Shown one piece after another: positions 1 through 7,773 of a stretch of DNA of 36,321 bases. Both the position numbers and the translations under genes were made by a program. Origin of the DNA: CAZEIW01 sp964512305 (GTDB taxonomy: Bacteria > Pseudomonadota > Gammaproteobacteria > Burkholderiales > Burkholderiaceae_F). The notes below the pieces were generated by a model. The model ran no database searches, had not been told where the DNA came from, and was given only the letters and a program-made list of their open reading frames with translations. Position 1 is the stretch's first letter. Each line of letters starts with the position of its first letter. Location of the stretch: the NCBI GenBank assembly GCA_964512305.1, contig CAZEIW010000244.1, forward strand, positions 1 to 36,321, in the 5' to 3' direction.

Positions 1-91
1 TGGCGGAAGGGGTGGGATTCGAACCCACGGTACCGGAAACCGGTACACCGGATTTCGAATCCGGCGCATTCGACCACTCTGCCACCCTTCC
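1..91 (-). tRNA. serU: tRNA-Ser (anticodon CGA)
   Basis: Read on the minus strand this is a complete class II tRNA. It has an acceptor stem beginning GGAAGGG, a TTCGAATCCC-type T arm and an encoded 3' CCA at the window edge. The anticodon stem CCGGA/TCCGG closes the seven-base loop TTCGAAA, giving anticodon CGA, which reads UCG. The long variable arm (TACCGG / CCGGTA around TTT) is diagnostic for tRNA-Ser or tRNA-Leu, and the anticodon makes it serine. It begins 21 nt after the serS stop codon on the same strand, so it has no room for its own promoter except inside serS and is probably cut from the serS transcript. The gene symbol follows E. coli usage for the CGA isoacceptor. Confidence 0.97.
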
Positions 92-112
92 GGTCGAGAG
101 CGGCGCAGTTTA

Positions 113-1408
113 TCAAACCGGGGCGCGCAGCTCCGTCACCCCGCCCAGGTAGGGCCGCAGCACGGGCGGAATCCCGACCGAACCGTCGGCGCGCTGGAAG
201 TTCTCCAGCACCGCCACGAGCGTGCGTCCCACCGCCAGCCCCGAGCCGTTGAGCGTGTGCACGAATTCGGTCTTCCCCTGCGCGTTCTTGAAGCGCGCCT
301 GCATCCGGCGCGCCTGGAAGGCCTCGCAGTTCGAGACCGACGAGATCTCCCGGTAGGTGTTCTGCGCCGGCAGCCAGACCTCGAGGTCGTAGGTCTTCGC
401 CGACGCGAACCCCATGTCCCCCGTGCACAGCAACACCACCCGGTACGGCAGTTCCAGCTTGCGCAGGATGCTCTCCGCGTTGGCGACCATCTGCTCGTGC
501 GCCTCGTACGAGCGCTCGGGATGCGTGATGCGCACCATCTCGACCTTGTCGAACTGGTGCTGCCGGATCATGCCGCGCGTGTCCTTGCCGTACGATCCGG
601 CTTCCGACCTGAAGCACGGCGTGTGCGCGGTGAGCTTGATCGGCAGGTCGGACTCGGCGAGCACCTGGTCGCGCACGAAGTTGGTCAGCGGCACCTCCGA
701 CGTCGGGATCAGGTACATCGGCTCGCCCTCGCCCTCCTGCCCGCCCTTTTTCGCCGCGAACAGATCCTGCTCGAACTTCGGCAGGTTGCCGGTGCCGACC
801 AGCGCCTGCGCGTTGACGACGTACGGCGTGTAGCACTCGGTGTAGCCGTGCTCGCCGGTCTGCACGTCGAGCATGAATTGCGCCAGCGCGCGGTGCAGCC
901 GTGCCACCGGCCCCCTGAGCACCGCGAAGCGCGCGCCCGACAGGCGGGCCCCGGTCTCGAAATCCAACCCGAGCGGCGCGCCGACATCCACGTGGTCCCT
1001 GACGGGGAAGTCGAACGAGGCCGGCGCGCCCCAGCGGCGCACCTCGACGTTGTCGTCGCTCGAGCGGCCGGCCGGCACCGCCGCGTGCGGCAGGTTCGGC
1101 ACGTCGAGCATGACCCGCTGCAGCCGCGCCTGGATCTCGGCCAGTTGCGACTCCAGGCGCTTGACCTGGTCCGGAATCGCGGCCACCTCGGCCATCACCG
1201 CGGCGGCGTCCTGGCCCTTGGACTTCAGGGCGCCGATCTGCTTGGACAGCGCATTGCGCCTGGCCTGCAACTCCTCGGTGGCGGTCTGAACGCTCTTGCG
1301 CTCGCTCTCGAGCGCGTTGAAGGTCGCGACGTCGAGCTCGAATCCGCGCGTCCGCAGCCTGGCTGCGACGCCGTCGATGTCCTTGCGAAGTTGATTGATG
1401 TCGAGCAT
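113..1408 (-). CDS. serS: Seryl-tRNA synthetase
   Basis: Cytoplasmic class IIa aminoacyl-tRNA synthetase that charges tRNA-Ser (and tRNA-Sec) with serine. The 431-residue product matches the usual length. An N-terminal antiparallel coiled coil (about residues 1-105) contacts the long variable arm of tRNA-Ser. The catalytic domain carries TSEVPLTN (236-243), class II motif 2 around FRSEAGSYGKDTRG (266-279) and motif 3 GLAVGRTLVAVLEN (390-403). The ATG at 1408 is chosen because the protein then starts MLDINQLRKD, the standard SerRS N-terminus, and a GAGAGGA ribosome binding site lies just upstream. The frame stays open for 23 more codons, but these read as low-complexity Arg/Pro. It lies downstream of rarA on the same strand, as in E. 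coli, and is followed after 21 nt by its own substrate tRNA gene. Confidence 0.97.
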   Translation of the reverse strand: MLDINQLRKDIDGVAARLRTRGFELDVATFNALESERKSVQTATEELQARRNALSKQIGALKSKGQDAAAVMAEVAAIPDQVKRLESQLAEIQARLQRVMLDVPNLPHAAVPAGRSSDDNVEVRRWGAPASFDFPVRDHVDVGAPLGLDFETGARLSGARFAVLRGPVARLHRALAQFMLDVQTGEHGYTECYTPYVVNAQALVGTGNLPKFEQDLFAAKKGGQEGEGEPMYLIPTSEVPLTNFVRDQVLAESDLPIKLTAHTPCFRSEAGSYGKDTRGMIRQHQFDKVEMVRITHPERSYEAHEQMVANAESILRKLELPYRVVLLCTGDMGFASAKTYDLEVWLPAQNTYREISSVSNCEAFQARRMQARFKNAQGKTEFVHTLNGSGLAVGRTLVAVLENFQRADGSVGIPPVLRPYLGGVTELRAPV

Positions 1409-1486
1409 CGCGGTCCTCTCGGGGGACCGGAATTCTGGCGGCAAGCGCGGCGCGACGCAAGGTCGGCGCCGGGGCACCCCGTCCGG

Positions 1487-2824
1487 CTACTTGCGCCCGG
1501 GCGGGCGGGCGGCTTCGTTGATGCGCCGGAGCTCGGCCAGGCGCTCGGCGATCTTCTGCTCCAGCCCGCGGTCGGTCGGCTGGTACCAGTTTTGCGGCTC
1601 GAGGCCTTCCGGCAGGTAGCGCTCGCCGGCGGCGAATCCGCCCTCCTCCTCGTGCGCATAGCGGTAGCCCTCGCCGTAGCCGATGTCCTTCATCAGCTTC
1701 GTCGGCGCGTTGCGCAGATGCATCGGCACCGGGCGTGTGCCGTCGGCGGCGACGAAGGCGCGCACCGCATCGAACGCGCGGTAGACGGCGTTGGACTTCG
1801 GCGCGACCGCCATATAGACGATCGCCTGCGCCAGCGCCAGCTCGCCTTCGGGGGAACCCAGCCGCTCGTAGGCCTGCGCCGCGTCCAGCGCCAGCTGCAG
1901 TGCCCGCGGGTCGGCCAGCCCGATGTCCTCGCTCGCCATCCGGATCGCCCGCCGGGCCACGTACAGCGGATCGGTGCCGCCGTCGAGCATCCGCACCATC
2001 CAGTACAGCGCGGCGTCCGGATCGGAGCCGCGCACCGACTTGTGCAACGCCGAGATCTGGTCGTAGAAGTTCTCGCCACCCTTGTCGAAGCGGCGCAGAG
2101 TGGCCGGCAGGGTCGCGCGCAGGAAGTCGACGTCGATCGGCCGCCCCGCGCGGCGCGCCGCGGCGGCGGCGATCTCGAGCGCGTTGAGCAGCCGGCGGGC
2201 GTCGCCGTCGGCGAGGTCGATCAGCATGCGGCGCGCGGCGGGTTCGACCGGCAGGTCGCCCAGCTGCTCGGTGCGGGCGCGCTCGTGCAGCTGCTCGAGC
2301 TCCTCTGTCGATAATGGCTGCAGCACGTAGACGACCGCGCGCGACAGCAACGCGCCCACGACCTCGAACGACGGATTCTCGGTCGTCGCGCCCACGAACA
2401 CGAACAGCCCGGACTCGACGTGGGGCAGGAAGGCATCCTGCTGCGCCTTGTTGAACCGGTGCACTTCGTCGACGAAGACCACGGTCGGCTTGCCGCTGCG
2501 GGCCCGGGTCGCATGCGCGCGCTCGACCGCGTCGCGGATGTCCTTGACGCCCCCGAGCACGGCCGAGATCGCGATGAAGTCCAGGCCGAACGCGTCGGCC
2601 ATGAGACGCGCCAGCGTGGTCTTGCCGACCCCGGGCGGCCCCCACAGGATCATCGAGTGCGGGCGTCCCGATTCGAAGGCAAGGCGCAGCGGCTTGCCAG
2701 GTCCGAGCAGGTGCGCCTGGCCGATCACGTCGGTGAAGCGGCGCGGGCGCATGCGCTCCGCGAGCGGCGCGTCGGGCATGGAGGCGGCGGCGGGGGTGCG
2801 GATGTCGCCGAAGAGGTCGGTCAT
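1487..2824 (-). CDS. rarA: Replication-associated recombination protein A (AAA+ ATPase)
   Basis: Clamp-loader-like AAA+ ATPase of the RarA/MgsA/Mgs1-WRNIP1 family, which acts at stalled replication forks and interacts with SSB. The 445-residue protein is close to E. coli RarA (447). It shows Walker A GPPGVGKTT (62-70), Walker B VVFVDEVHRF (115-124), sensor-1 GATTENPSF (145-153) and the downstream Ser-Arg pair (161-162) at the arginine-finger position. The C-terminal half holds the tetramerisation region with the family-typical SVRGSDPDAALYWM stretch. The start MTDLFGD is preferred over an upstream extension because the upstream codons lie inside a REP-like repeat. Order lolA-rarA-serS on one strand is the conserved arrangement; the 77-nt gap to serS suggests co-transcription. 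Confidence 0.95.
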   Translation of the reverse strand: MTDLFGDIRTPAAASMPDAPLAERMRPRRFTDVIGQAHLLGPGKPLRLAFESGRPHSMILWGPPGVGKTTLARLMADAFGLDFIAISAVLGGVKDIRDAVERAHATRARSGKPTVVFVDEVHRFNKAQQDAFLPHVESGLFVFVGATTENPSFEVVGALLSRAVVYVLQPLSTEELEQLHERARTEQLGDLPVEPAARRMLIDLADGDARRLLNALEIAAAAARRAGRPIDVDFLRATLPATLRRFDKGGENFYDQISALHKSVRGSDPDAALYWMVRMLDGGTDPLYVARRAIRMASEDIGLADPRALQLALDAAQAYERLGSPEGELALAQAIVYMAVAPKSNAVYRAFDAVRAFVAADGTRPVPMHLRNAPTKLMKDIGYGEGYRYAHEEEGGFAAGERYLPEGLEPQNWYQPTDRGLEQKIAERLAELRRINEAARPPGRK

Positions 2825-2842
2825 AGGTATGCGCTCGAAGCC

Positions 2843-2940
2843 GTCATGGCCGGGCTTGCCCCCGCCACCCACGTCGGAGCGGGACGAAGCGCCAGCAGGA
2901 CGCACCGACGTGGATCCCCGGGACAAGCCCGGGGATGACG
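2843..2940. repeat. REP-like interspersed repeat, unit 1
   Basis: First of two similar units of about 100 bp between rarA and lolA. It opens with GTCATGGCCGGGCTTG and closes with CCCCGGGACAAGCCCGGGG-ATGACG, and each end can fold into a short GC-rich hairpin. Repeats of this kind, often seen as spurious peptides such as MAGLVPAIHV or DPRDKPGDD, are common in intergenic spaces of alpha- and betaproteobacterial genomes. This unit starts only 18 nt upstream of the rarA start codon, so it lies within the rarA leader. Confidence 0.8.
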
Positions 2941-2967
2941 CCTGCTACGGAGGACGCCAATAGCATT

Positions 2968-3078
2968 GTCATGGCCGGGCTTGTCCCGGCCATCCACGTC
3001 GGAGCAGGACGAAGCACCCGCAGAGCGCACCGACGTGGATCCCCGGCACAAGCCCGGGGACTAGCCCCGGGGGTGACG
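2968..3078. repeat. REP-like interspersed repeat, unit 2
   Basis: Second direct copy of the unit at 2843-2940, separated from it by 27 nt. It has the same opening (GTCATGGCCGGGCTTG) and the same middle (CCACGTCGGAGC, CGCACCGACGTGGATCCCCGG). The end has expanded by about 13 nt through an extra AAGCCCGGGGACTAG-type segment. It ends 24 nt downstream of the lolA stop codon (3103-3105 on the minus strand), so the pair fills nearly all of the 278-nt rarA-lolA spacer. Confidence 0.8.
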
Positions 3079-3102
3079 CCGTGCATCTTCAAAGGACGGC
3101 GC

Positions 3103-3723
3103 CTATTGATCCTCGAGCACATCCGCACCCTTCGGCGGTTCGAACTTGAACGTATCCGCCGGCAGCGGCGGGTTGCGCTGCACGTGCTCGAACGCGAGGC
3201 GCGTCGTCTGACCGAAACTGTCCGACAGCTGCATCGCGGCCGGCAGGCCGTCGCGGAAGCCGATCCGGATCCGCTCGTACGGCGAGTCCTTCGCGCGCGG
3301 CAGCGCCAGGATCCAGTCGATGCCGTCGCCCGAACCGTCGTTGGAAACGGTGAAGTCGCGCTCGAAGTCGTTCGACCCGAACAGGATCGACGCCGGCGAC
3401 GCGGGCAGCGCGCCCTGCAGGCGCTTGACCGTGACCTGGTTCAGGTCCTGGTCGTACAGGTACATCCGCTCGCCGTTGCTGACGATCAGCTGCTTGTACG
3501 GCTTCGCATAGACCCAGCGGAACCTCCCGGGGCGCTGGAACTCGAACGTGCCGCTCGAGCGCGGCATCGTCTTCGCACCCGGTTGGCCTACGACCTCCTG
3601 CGAAAACTCTCCGCGCGCGCTGTGCGTCGCCGACAGGAATTCCCGCAACTGGTCGATCGGCGCCGCGACGCACGGTGCGCCCGCCAACATCGTCGCGGCG
3701 AGCGCGGCGCCGACTCGCCTCAC
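3103..3723 (-). CDS. lolA: Outer-membrane lipoprotein carrier protein LolA
   Basis: Periplasmic chaperone that accepts lipoproteins released by LolCDE and carries them to LolB at the outer membrane. The 206-residue product has an Arg-containing N-terminus and hydrophobic signal peptide (about residues 1-21) ending Cys-Val-Ala-Ala. The LolA-type beta-barrel follows, with recognisable RPGRFRWVYAKPY and SNGERMYLYDQDLNQV stretches. The start is GTG at 3723, whose GTGA overlaps the ftsK stop codon by 4 nt and has GGGAG about 9 nt upstream inside ftsK. The next candidate start, an ATG 11 codons later, would cut away part of the signal peptide. ftsK-lolA-rarA order is conserved in E. coli. Translation is probably coupled to ftsK. 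Confidence 0.94.
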   Translation of the reverse strand: MRRVGAALAATMLAGAPCVAAPIDQLREFLSATHSARGEFSQEVVGQPGAKTMPRSSGTFEFQRPGRFRWVYAKPYKQLIVSNGERMYLYDQDLNQVTVKRLQGALPASPASILFGSNDFERDFTVSNDGSGDGIDWILALPRAKDSPYERIRIGFRDGLPAAMQLSDSFGQTTRLAFEHVQRNPPLPADTFKFEPPKGADVLEDQ

Positions 3724-6065
3724 GCCGGCTGCTCCCGGTGCGGGACCAGGATCTCGCGGTTGCCGTTGGCCTGCATCGCCGACACGAGGCCGGCTTTTTC
3801 CATGTCTTCGAGCAGACGGGCAGCGCGGTTGTAGCCGATCCGCAGGTGGCGCTGCACCAGCGAGATCGACGCGCGCTTGTTCCTGAGCACGATGTCCACC
3901 GCCTGGTCGTACAGCGGATCGGCTTCGCCGCCCTCGCCGCCTTCCGCGGCCGCTTCGATCCCCGGCAGCGCCGCGTCGGGCGCATCCAGCACGCCGTCGA
4001 GGTACTGCGGCGCGCCGAGCTTGCGCAGGTATTCCACGACCCGGTGCACCTCGGCATCCGACACGAACGCGCCGTGGACGCGCGTCGGGAGGCCCGTGCC
4101 GGCGGCCAGGTACAGCATGTCGCCCTGGCCGAGCAGCGCCTCGGCGCCCATCTGGTCGAGGATGGTGCGCGAATCGACGCGGCTGGAGACCTGGAACGAG
4201 ATGCGCGTCGGGATGTTGGCCTTGATCAGCCCGGTGATGACGTCCACCGACGGCCGCTGCGTTGCCAGGATCAGGTACATGCCGGCGGCGCGGGCCTTCT
4301 GCGCGATGCGGGCGATCAGCTCCTCGACCTTCTTGCCGGTCACCATCATCAGGTCGGCGAGCTCGTCGATCACGACCACGATCACCGGCAGCGTGTCCAG
4401 CGGCGCCGCCAGCTGCGGGTCCGGCGCGAACGGGTTGAGGATCGGGCTGCCTGCCTCGCGCGCCTCGACGATCTTCTGGTTGTATCCGCCCAGGCTGCGC
4501 ACGCCGATCCGGCTCATCAGGCGGTACCGGCGGTCCATCTCGGCGACGCACCAGTTGAGCGAGTGGCCGGCCTCGCGCATGTCGGTCACCACCGGGGCGA
4601 TCAGGTGCGGGATGCTCTCGTACGCCGACAGCTCGAGCATCTTCGGGTCGATGAGCAGCATCCGCACCTGCGACGGGTCGGCCTTGTACAGGATCGACAG
4701 GATCATCGCGTTGATGCCGACCGACTTGCCCGAGCCGGTGGTCCCCGCGACCATCAGGTGCGGCATGCGCGCCAGGTCGACCACCACCGGCTTGCCGCCG
4801 ATGTCCTTGCCCAGGCCGAGCGTGACGACCGAATGGCTCTCGTTGTAGACCGCCGACCCGAGGATCTCCGACAGCCGGACGACCTGGCGCCGCGGGTTGG
4901 GCAGTTCCAGGCCCATCAGGTTCTTGCCCGGAATCGTCTCGACCACCCGGATCGACACCAGCGACAGCGCGCGCGCCAGGTCCTTGGCGAGGTTGACGAT
5001 CTGAACGCCCTTGACTCCGGTCGCCGGCTCGATCTCGTAACGGGTGATCACCGGCCCCGGGTAGGCAGCGACCACGACCACGTCGACGCCGAAGTCCTTG
5101 AGCTTCTTCTCGATCAGGCGCGAGGTGTATTCGAGCGTGTCGGTGGGGACGGCCTCGACGCCGGACTCCTGCTCGTCGAGCAGGTCGAGCGGCGGCAGGC
5201 CCGCCTGGCTCATCTCCGAGAAAAGCGGAACCTGGCGCTCCTTCTGCTTGCGCTCCGACGGCGCGACCCGCGCCGCCTGCCGCTCGATGTGCACCGGCGG
5301 CGCGTCGTCGATCCGGTCGCGCTCGGCCGCCAGCGACGCCCGCTCCGCCGCCGCCGCCTCGCCGATCGAGCGGTCCTCTTCGGCTTCGCGCGCGGCACGC
5401 ACCCGATGCACGATCGCCTCGAACCAGGTGCCCACGGTCTCGGCGGCCGCGAGCCACGAAAAGCCGAATCCCAGGCTCGCCCCGATCGCGATGCCCACCA
5501 GCAGCGCCACGGTGGCGCCGGTGAAGCCGAGCGCGTCGGCGATCAGCGGTGCCAGCGTCGAGCCAAGGATGCCCCCCGCTTCGCCCGGGAGCGCACTCTT
5601 GTGCGAGGCGAGCCGCAAGGCCTCCAGGCTGGTCGCCGCGAGCACCAGCACCACCAGCCCGAGCGCGCGCGCCCAGCGCGGGACCTCGGCACTTCGGTCG
5701 CCGATGCCGTGCAGCCGCCGCAGTCCGCGCGCGACCCAGGCCGCGCCGGCGGCGACCCATATGCCGGCGGAAAAGCCGAATACCATGAGAAAGGCGTCGG
5801 CGACCCACGCCCCCGCGAGGCCGCCGAGGTTGCGGACCTGCGGCATGGTGAGGGAATGGGTGAAACCGGGATCGCTGCGGTGAAAGGACAGCAGCACCGC
5901 GGCCAGGGCGGCCACCGCGACGGCCGCGATGATCCAGCGCGCCTCGGCGAGCAGGCGCGATCCGGGGCCGGCGTCGGTGCCCGCCGAATAGCCGCGGCCG
6001 CGCCCGCCGATGCGCCCCTGGGCCCGGCTGTCCGCCAGCCCTTGGGACTCGCGTTCGACTGACAT
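3720..6065 (-). CDS. ftsK: DNA translocase FtsK
   Basis: Septal double-stranded DNA pump that clears the chromosome terminus and activates XerCD at dif. The 781-residue protein has about four N-terminal membrane segments (between residues 43 and 205) and a charged linker (about 220-300) that is short compared with E. coli FtsK. The RecA-like motor has Walker A GTTGSGKSV (441-449) and Walker B region MLLIDPKMLELSAYE (469-483). The C-terminal winged-helix gamma domain (last ~65 residues, containing SLVQRHLRIGYNRAARLLE) should recognise KOPS sites. The start MSVERESQGL is the last sensible Met before the membrane domain. Upstream in-frame codons are low-complexity and antisense to the neighbouring gene. 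A TATAAT hexamer lies 6 nt before this ATG and no ribosome binding site is visible. Confidence 0.95.
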   Translation of the reverse strand: MSVERESQGLADSRAQGRIGGRGRGYSAGTDAGPGSRLLAEARWIIAAVAVAALAAVLLSFHRSDPGFTHSLTMPQVRNLGGLAGAWVADAFLMVFGFSAGIWVAAGAAWVARGLRRLHGIGDRSAEVPRWARALGLVVLVLAATSLEALRLASHKSALPGEAGGILGSTLAPLIADALGFTGATVALLVGIAIGASLGFGFSWLAAAETVGTWFEAIVHRVRAAREAEEDRSIGEAAAAERASLAAERDRIDDAPPVHIERQAARVAPSERKQKERQVPLFSEMSQAGLPPLDLLDEQESGVEAVPTDTLEYTSRLIEKKLKDFGVDVVVVAAYPGPVITRYEIEPATGVKGVQIVNLAKDLARALSLVSIRVVETIPGKNLMGLELPNPRRQVVRLSEILGSAVYNESHSVVTLGLGKDIGGKPVVVDLARMPHLMVAGTTGSGKSVGINAMILSILYKADPSQVRMLLIDPKMLELSAYESIPHLIAPVVTDMREAGHSLNWCVAEMDRRYRLMSRIGVRSLGGYNQKIVEAREAGSPILNPFAPDPQLAAPLDTLPVIVVVIDELADLMMVTGKKVEELIARIAQKARAAGMYLILATQRPSVDVITGLIKANIPTRISFQVSSRVDSRTILDQMGAEALLGQGDMLYLAAGTGLPTRVHGAFVSDAEVHRVVEYLRKLGAPQYLDGVLDAPDAALPGIEAAAEGGEGGEADPLYDQAVDIVLRNKRASISLVQRHLRIGYNRAARLLEDMEKAGLVSAMQANGNREILVPHREQPA

Positions 6066-6071
6066 TCGTGG

Positions 6072-6077
6072 ATTATA
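6072..6077 (-). promoter_or_regulatory. Candidate ftsK -10 element, implying a leaderless start
   Basis: A perfect TATAAT on the minus strand ends 6 nt before the ftsK ATG, which places the expected transcription start on or beside the A of the start codon. No good -35 hexamer is seen at 16-18 nt spacing (the best is TTCGGA at 19 nt), and no Shine-Dalgarno sequence precedes the ATG. It is either a leaderless promoter or a chance AT-rich hexamer. Confidence 0.4.
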
Positions 6078-6182
6078 AGTTTGCGGGCTCCCCGATTCCG
6101 AAGCATCCCGGCAACAATGCAACCAAAGGGCCGACCCTCGACGCGCTAGCGCGGGCTGGCCGTACGCGTAATCCCGATCGCC

Positions 6183-6686
6183 ATGGCTGATCTTCCGCCG
6201 CCACCCTTGCCGGGCGTGTTCTCGCCCGGCCGGCTGCGCGCGGTGCTCGCGACCCACGATCCGGCGTTGCGCGCACGCCTGCGCTCGCAACTGGCGCGGG
6301 TGTGGCCGCAACTGGAGGTCGCGGCGCCCGAGTTCGCGCCGGCCGGCGGTCCGACGGTCGGCGCGGCAGCGACCGGCGAGGCCGCGCAGCTCGCCGGCGC
6401 CGCGATCGTGCTCCTCGATACCGGCATTCCAGGCGGCCGAAGCCTGCAGATTGCGCGCGCCGCCAACGGTCGCAGTCACCTCGTGTTCGTCATCGACGAC
6501 GACGCGCGGGCGGTACGGGCACTTGAATCCGGCGATTTCGACTTCATGCTTAAGCCTGTATCTGCCGAGCGCGTGTTCGCGACGGCGTACCTGCTGCAGG
6601 CGCGGCTCCTAGCCCCGCTGCGGCGGGTCGACCCGCTGCTGGAGCCGGACTGCGCCGCCGCGTTGTTCCGCGGGCCGTCGCCTTAG
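6183..6686 (+). CDS. Orphan degenerate response-regulator receiver protein
   Basis: A 167-residue protein with a receiver-like fold and no output domain. It aligns by eye with the receiver of the LytTR-type regulator at 25261-26052. The phospho-acceptor region reads VLLDTGIPG (Asp79) and the conserved lysine is present in FDFMLKPVS (Lys124). The acidic pair after strand 1 is reduced to one Asp (THD, residues 24-26), and the switch Thr/Ser position is Ile104 (VFVIDDD instead of VFVTAFD). The N-terminus is Pro-rich and the C-terminus has a short helix. It stands alone between divergent ftsK and trxB, 69 nt ahead of trxB on the same strand. No ribosome binding site is clear, so the start is uncertain. 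It may bind a partner independently of phosphorylation; its function is unknown. Confidence 0.8.
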   Translation: MADLPPPPLPGVFSPGRLRAVLATHDPALRARLRSQLARVWPQLEVAAPEFAPAGGPTVGAAATGEAAQLAGAAIVLLDTGIPGGRSLQIARAANGRSHLVFVIDDDARAVRALESGDFDFMLKPVSAERVFATAYLLQARLLAPLRRVDPLLEPDCAAALFRGPSP

Positions 6687-6714
6687 CGCGGCGCGCAGCG
6701 AGCGGGTCGCTCCC

Positions 6715-6720
6715 TATAAT
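6715..6720 (+). promoter_or_regulatory. Candidate trxB -10 element
   Basis: A perfect TATAAT 35 nt before the trxB start codon predicts a leader of about 28 nt containing the AGGATGAG ribosome binding region. No recognisable -35 hexamer is found at 17 nt spacing. The element lies just after the stop codon of the upstream receiver gene, which suggests trxB has its own promoter. Confidence 0.45.
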
Positions 6721-6755
6721 CCCGGATCGACCGAACGGCATAACCTTAGGATGAG

Positions 6756-7748
6756 ATGATGGCCGCGAAGCATGCGAAGGTCCTGATCCTCGGCTCCGGC
6801 CCGGCCGGGTACACGGCGGCCGTCTACGCTGCCCGCGCCAACCTGAAGCCCCTCCTGGTGACCGGTCTCGCGCAGGGGGGGCAGCTGATGACCACGACGG
6901 ACGTGGACAACTGGCCCGCCGACGCCGACGGGGTGCAGGGTCCCGACCTGATGGAGCGCTTCCTCAAGCATGCGCAGCGGTTCGACACCGAGATCGCGAT
7001 CGACCAGATCCAGCGCGTGCACCTCGATGCCCGGCCGTTCCGGCTGTTCGGCGACGTCGACGAGTACACGTGCGACGCGCTGATCGTTGCCACCGGCGCC
7101 TCGGCCCAATACCTCGGGCTGCCGTCCGAGCAGGCCTTCATGGGGCGCGGCGTGTCCGGCTGCGCCACTTGCGACGGCTTCTTCTTCCGCGGCCAGGACG
7201 TGTGCGTCGTGGGCGGCGGCAACACCGCGGTCGAAGAGGCGCTGTACCTGGCGAATATCGCCCGCGTCGTGCACCTGATCCACCGGCGCGACCGGTTCCG
7301 CGCCGAGCCGATCCTGGTGGACAAGCTGATGCGGCACGCCAAGGACGGCAAGGTCGAGTTGCATTTGTGGCATCAACTCGACGAGGTGCTGGGCGACGAA
7401 AACGGCGTCACCGGCGTGCGGGTGCGCGACGTTCGCAGCGGCGCCAGGCGCGAGCTGAGCCTTTCGGGGTGCTTCATCGCGATCGGCCACCGGCCCAATA
7501 CGGAGATCTTCCAGGGGCAGCTCGAGATGGTGAACGGCTACATCGTCACCCGCAACGGCACGGACGGGATGGCGACGATGACCAGCGTGCCGGGCGTGTT
7601 TGCGGCCGGCGACGTGCAGGACCATATCTACCGGCAGGCGGTGACGTCGGCCGGAACCGGCTGCATGGCGGCGCTCGACGCCCAGCGCTGGCTCGAGGCC
7701 GAAAGCGGCCAGCCCGCCCGGCCTGCCGCGGCCGCGGTCGCCGCGTAG
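6756..7748 (+). CDS. trxB: Thioredoxin-disulfide reductase
   Basis: Cytoplasmic FAD/NADPH flavoenzyme that reduces thioredoxin. The 330-residue protein shows the FAD-binding GSGPAGYTAA (13-22), the redox-active CATC-D (Cys136, Cys139), the NADPH-binding GGGNTAVEEAL (153-163) with HRRDRFR (176-182), and the C-terminal FAD motif FAAGDVQD. It is about ten residues longer than E. coli TrxB because of an Ala-rich tail. Two consecutive ATG codons are possible; the second (6759) has better spacing (7 nt) to AGGA. In E. coli trxB is also divergent from the ftsK cluster. Here an orphan receiver gene takes the place of lrp between them. The Smr gene follows after 25 nt. Confidence 0.96.
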   Translation: MMAAKHAKVLILGSGPAGYTAAVYAARANLKPLLVTGLAQGGQLMTTTDVDNWPADADGVQGPDLMERFLKHAQRFDTEIAIDQIQRVHLDARPFRLFGDVDEYTCDALIVATGASAQYLGLPSEQAFMGRGVSGCATCDGFFFRGQDVCVVGGGNTAVEEALYLANIARVVHLIHRRDRFRAEPILVDKLMRHAKDGKVELHLWHQLDEVLGDENGVTGVRVRDVRSGARRELSLSGCFIAIGHRPNTEIFQGQLEMVNGYIVTRNGTDGMATMTSVPGVFAAGDVQDHIYRQAVTSAGTGCMAALDAQRWLEAESGQPARPAAAAVAA

Positions 7749-7773
7749 AGGCGGGCAGGCCGGGGCGGTCGCC

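Noticed and set aside
257..2314. A 685-codon plus-strand open frame across serS and rarA
   Set aside because: It is antisense to two clearly identified genes. The translation is Arg/Leu/His-rich and matches nothing; long antisense frames are normal at this GC content.
2843..3078. The two repeat units as a CRISPR array
   Set aside because: There are only two units of about 100 bp with a 27-nt gap. They are internally palindromic and of a known interspersed type, and there are no cas genes.
3103..5808. A 901-codon minus-strand frame joining LolA to a long upstream extension
   Set aside because: The part upstream of 3723 is out of frame with ftsK and is Arg/Gly-rich noise. The LolA signal peptide and the GTGA overlap define the true start.
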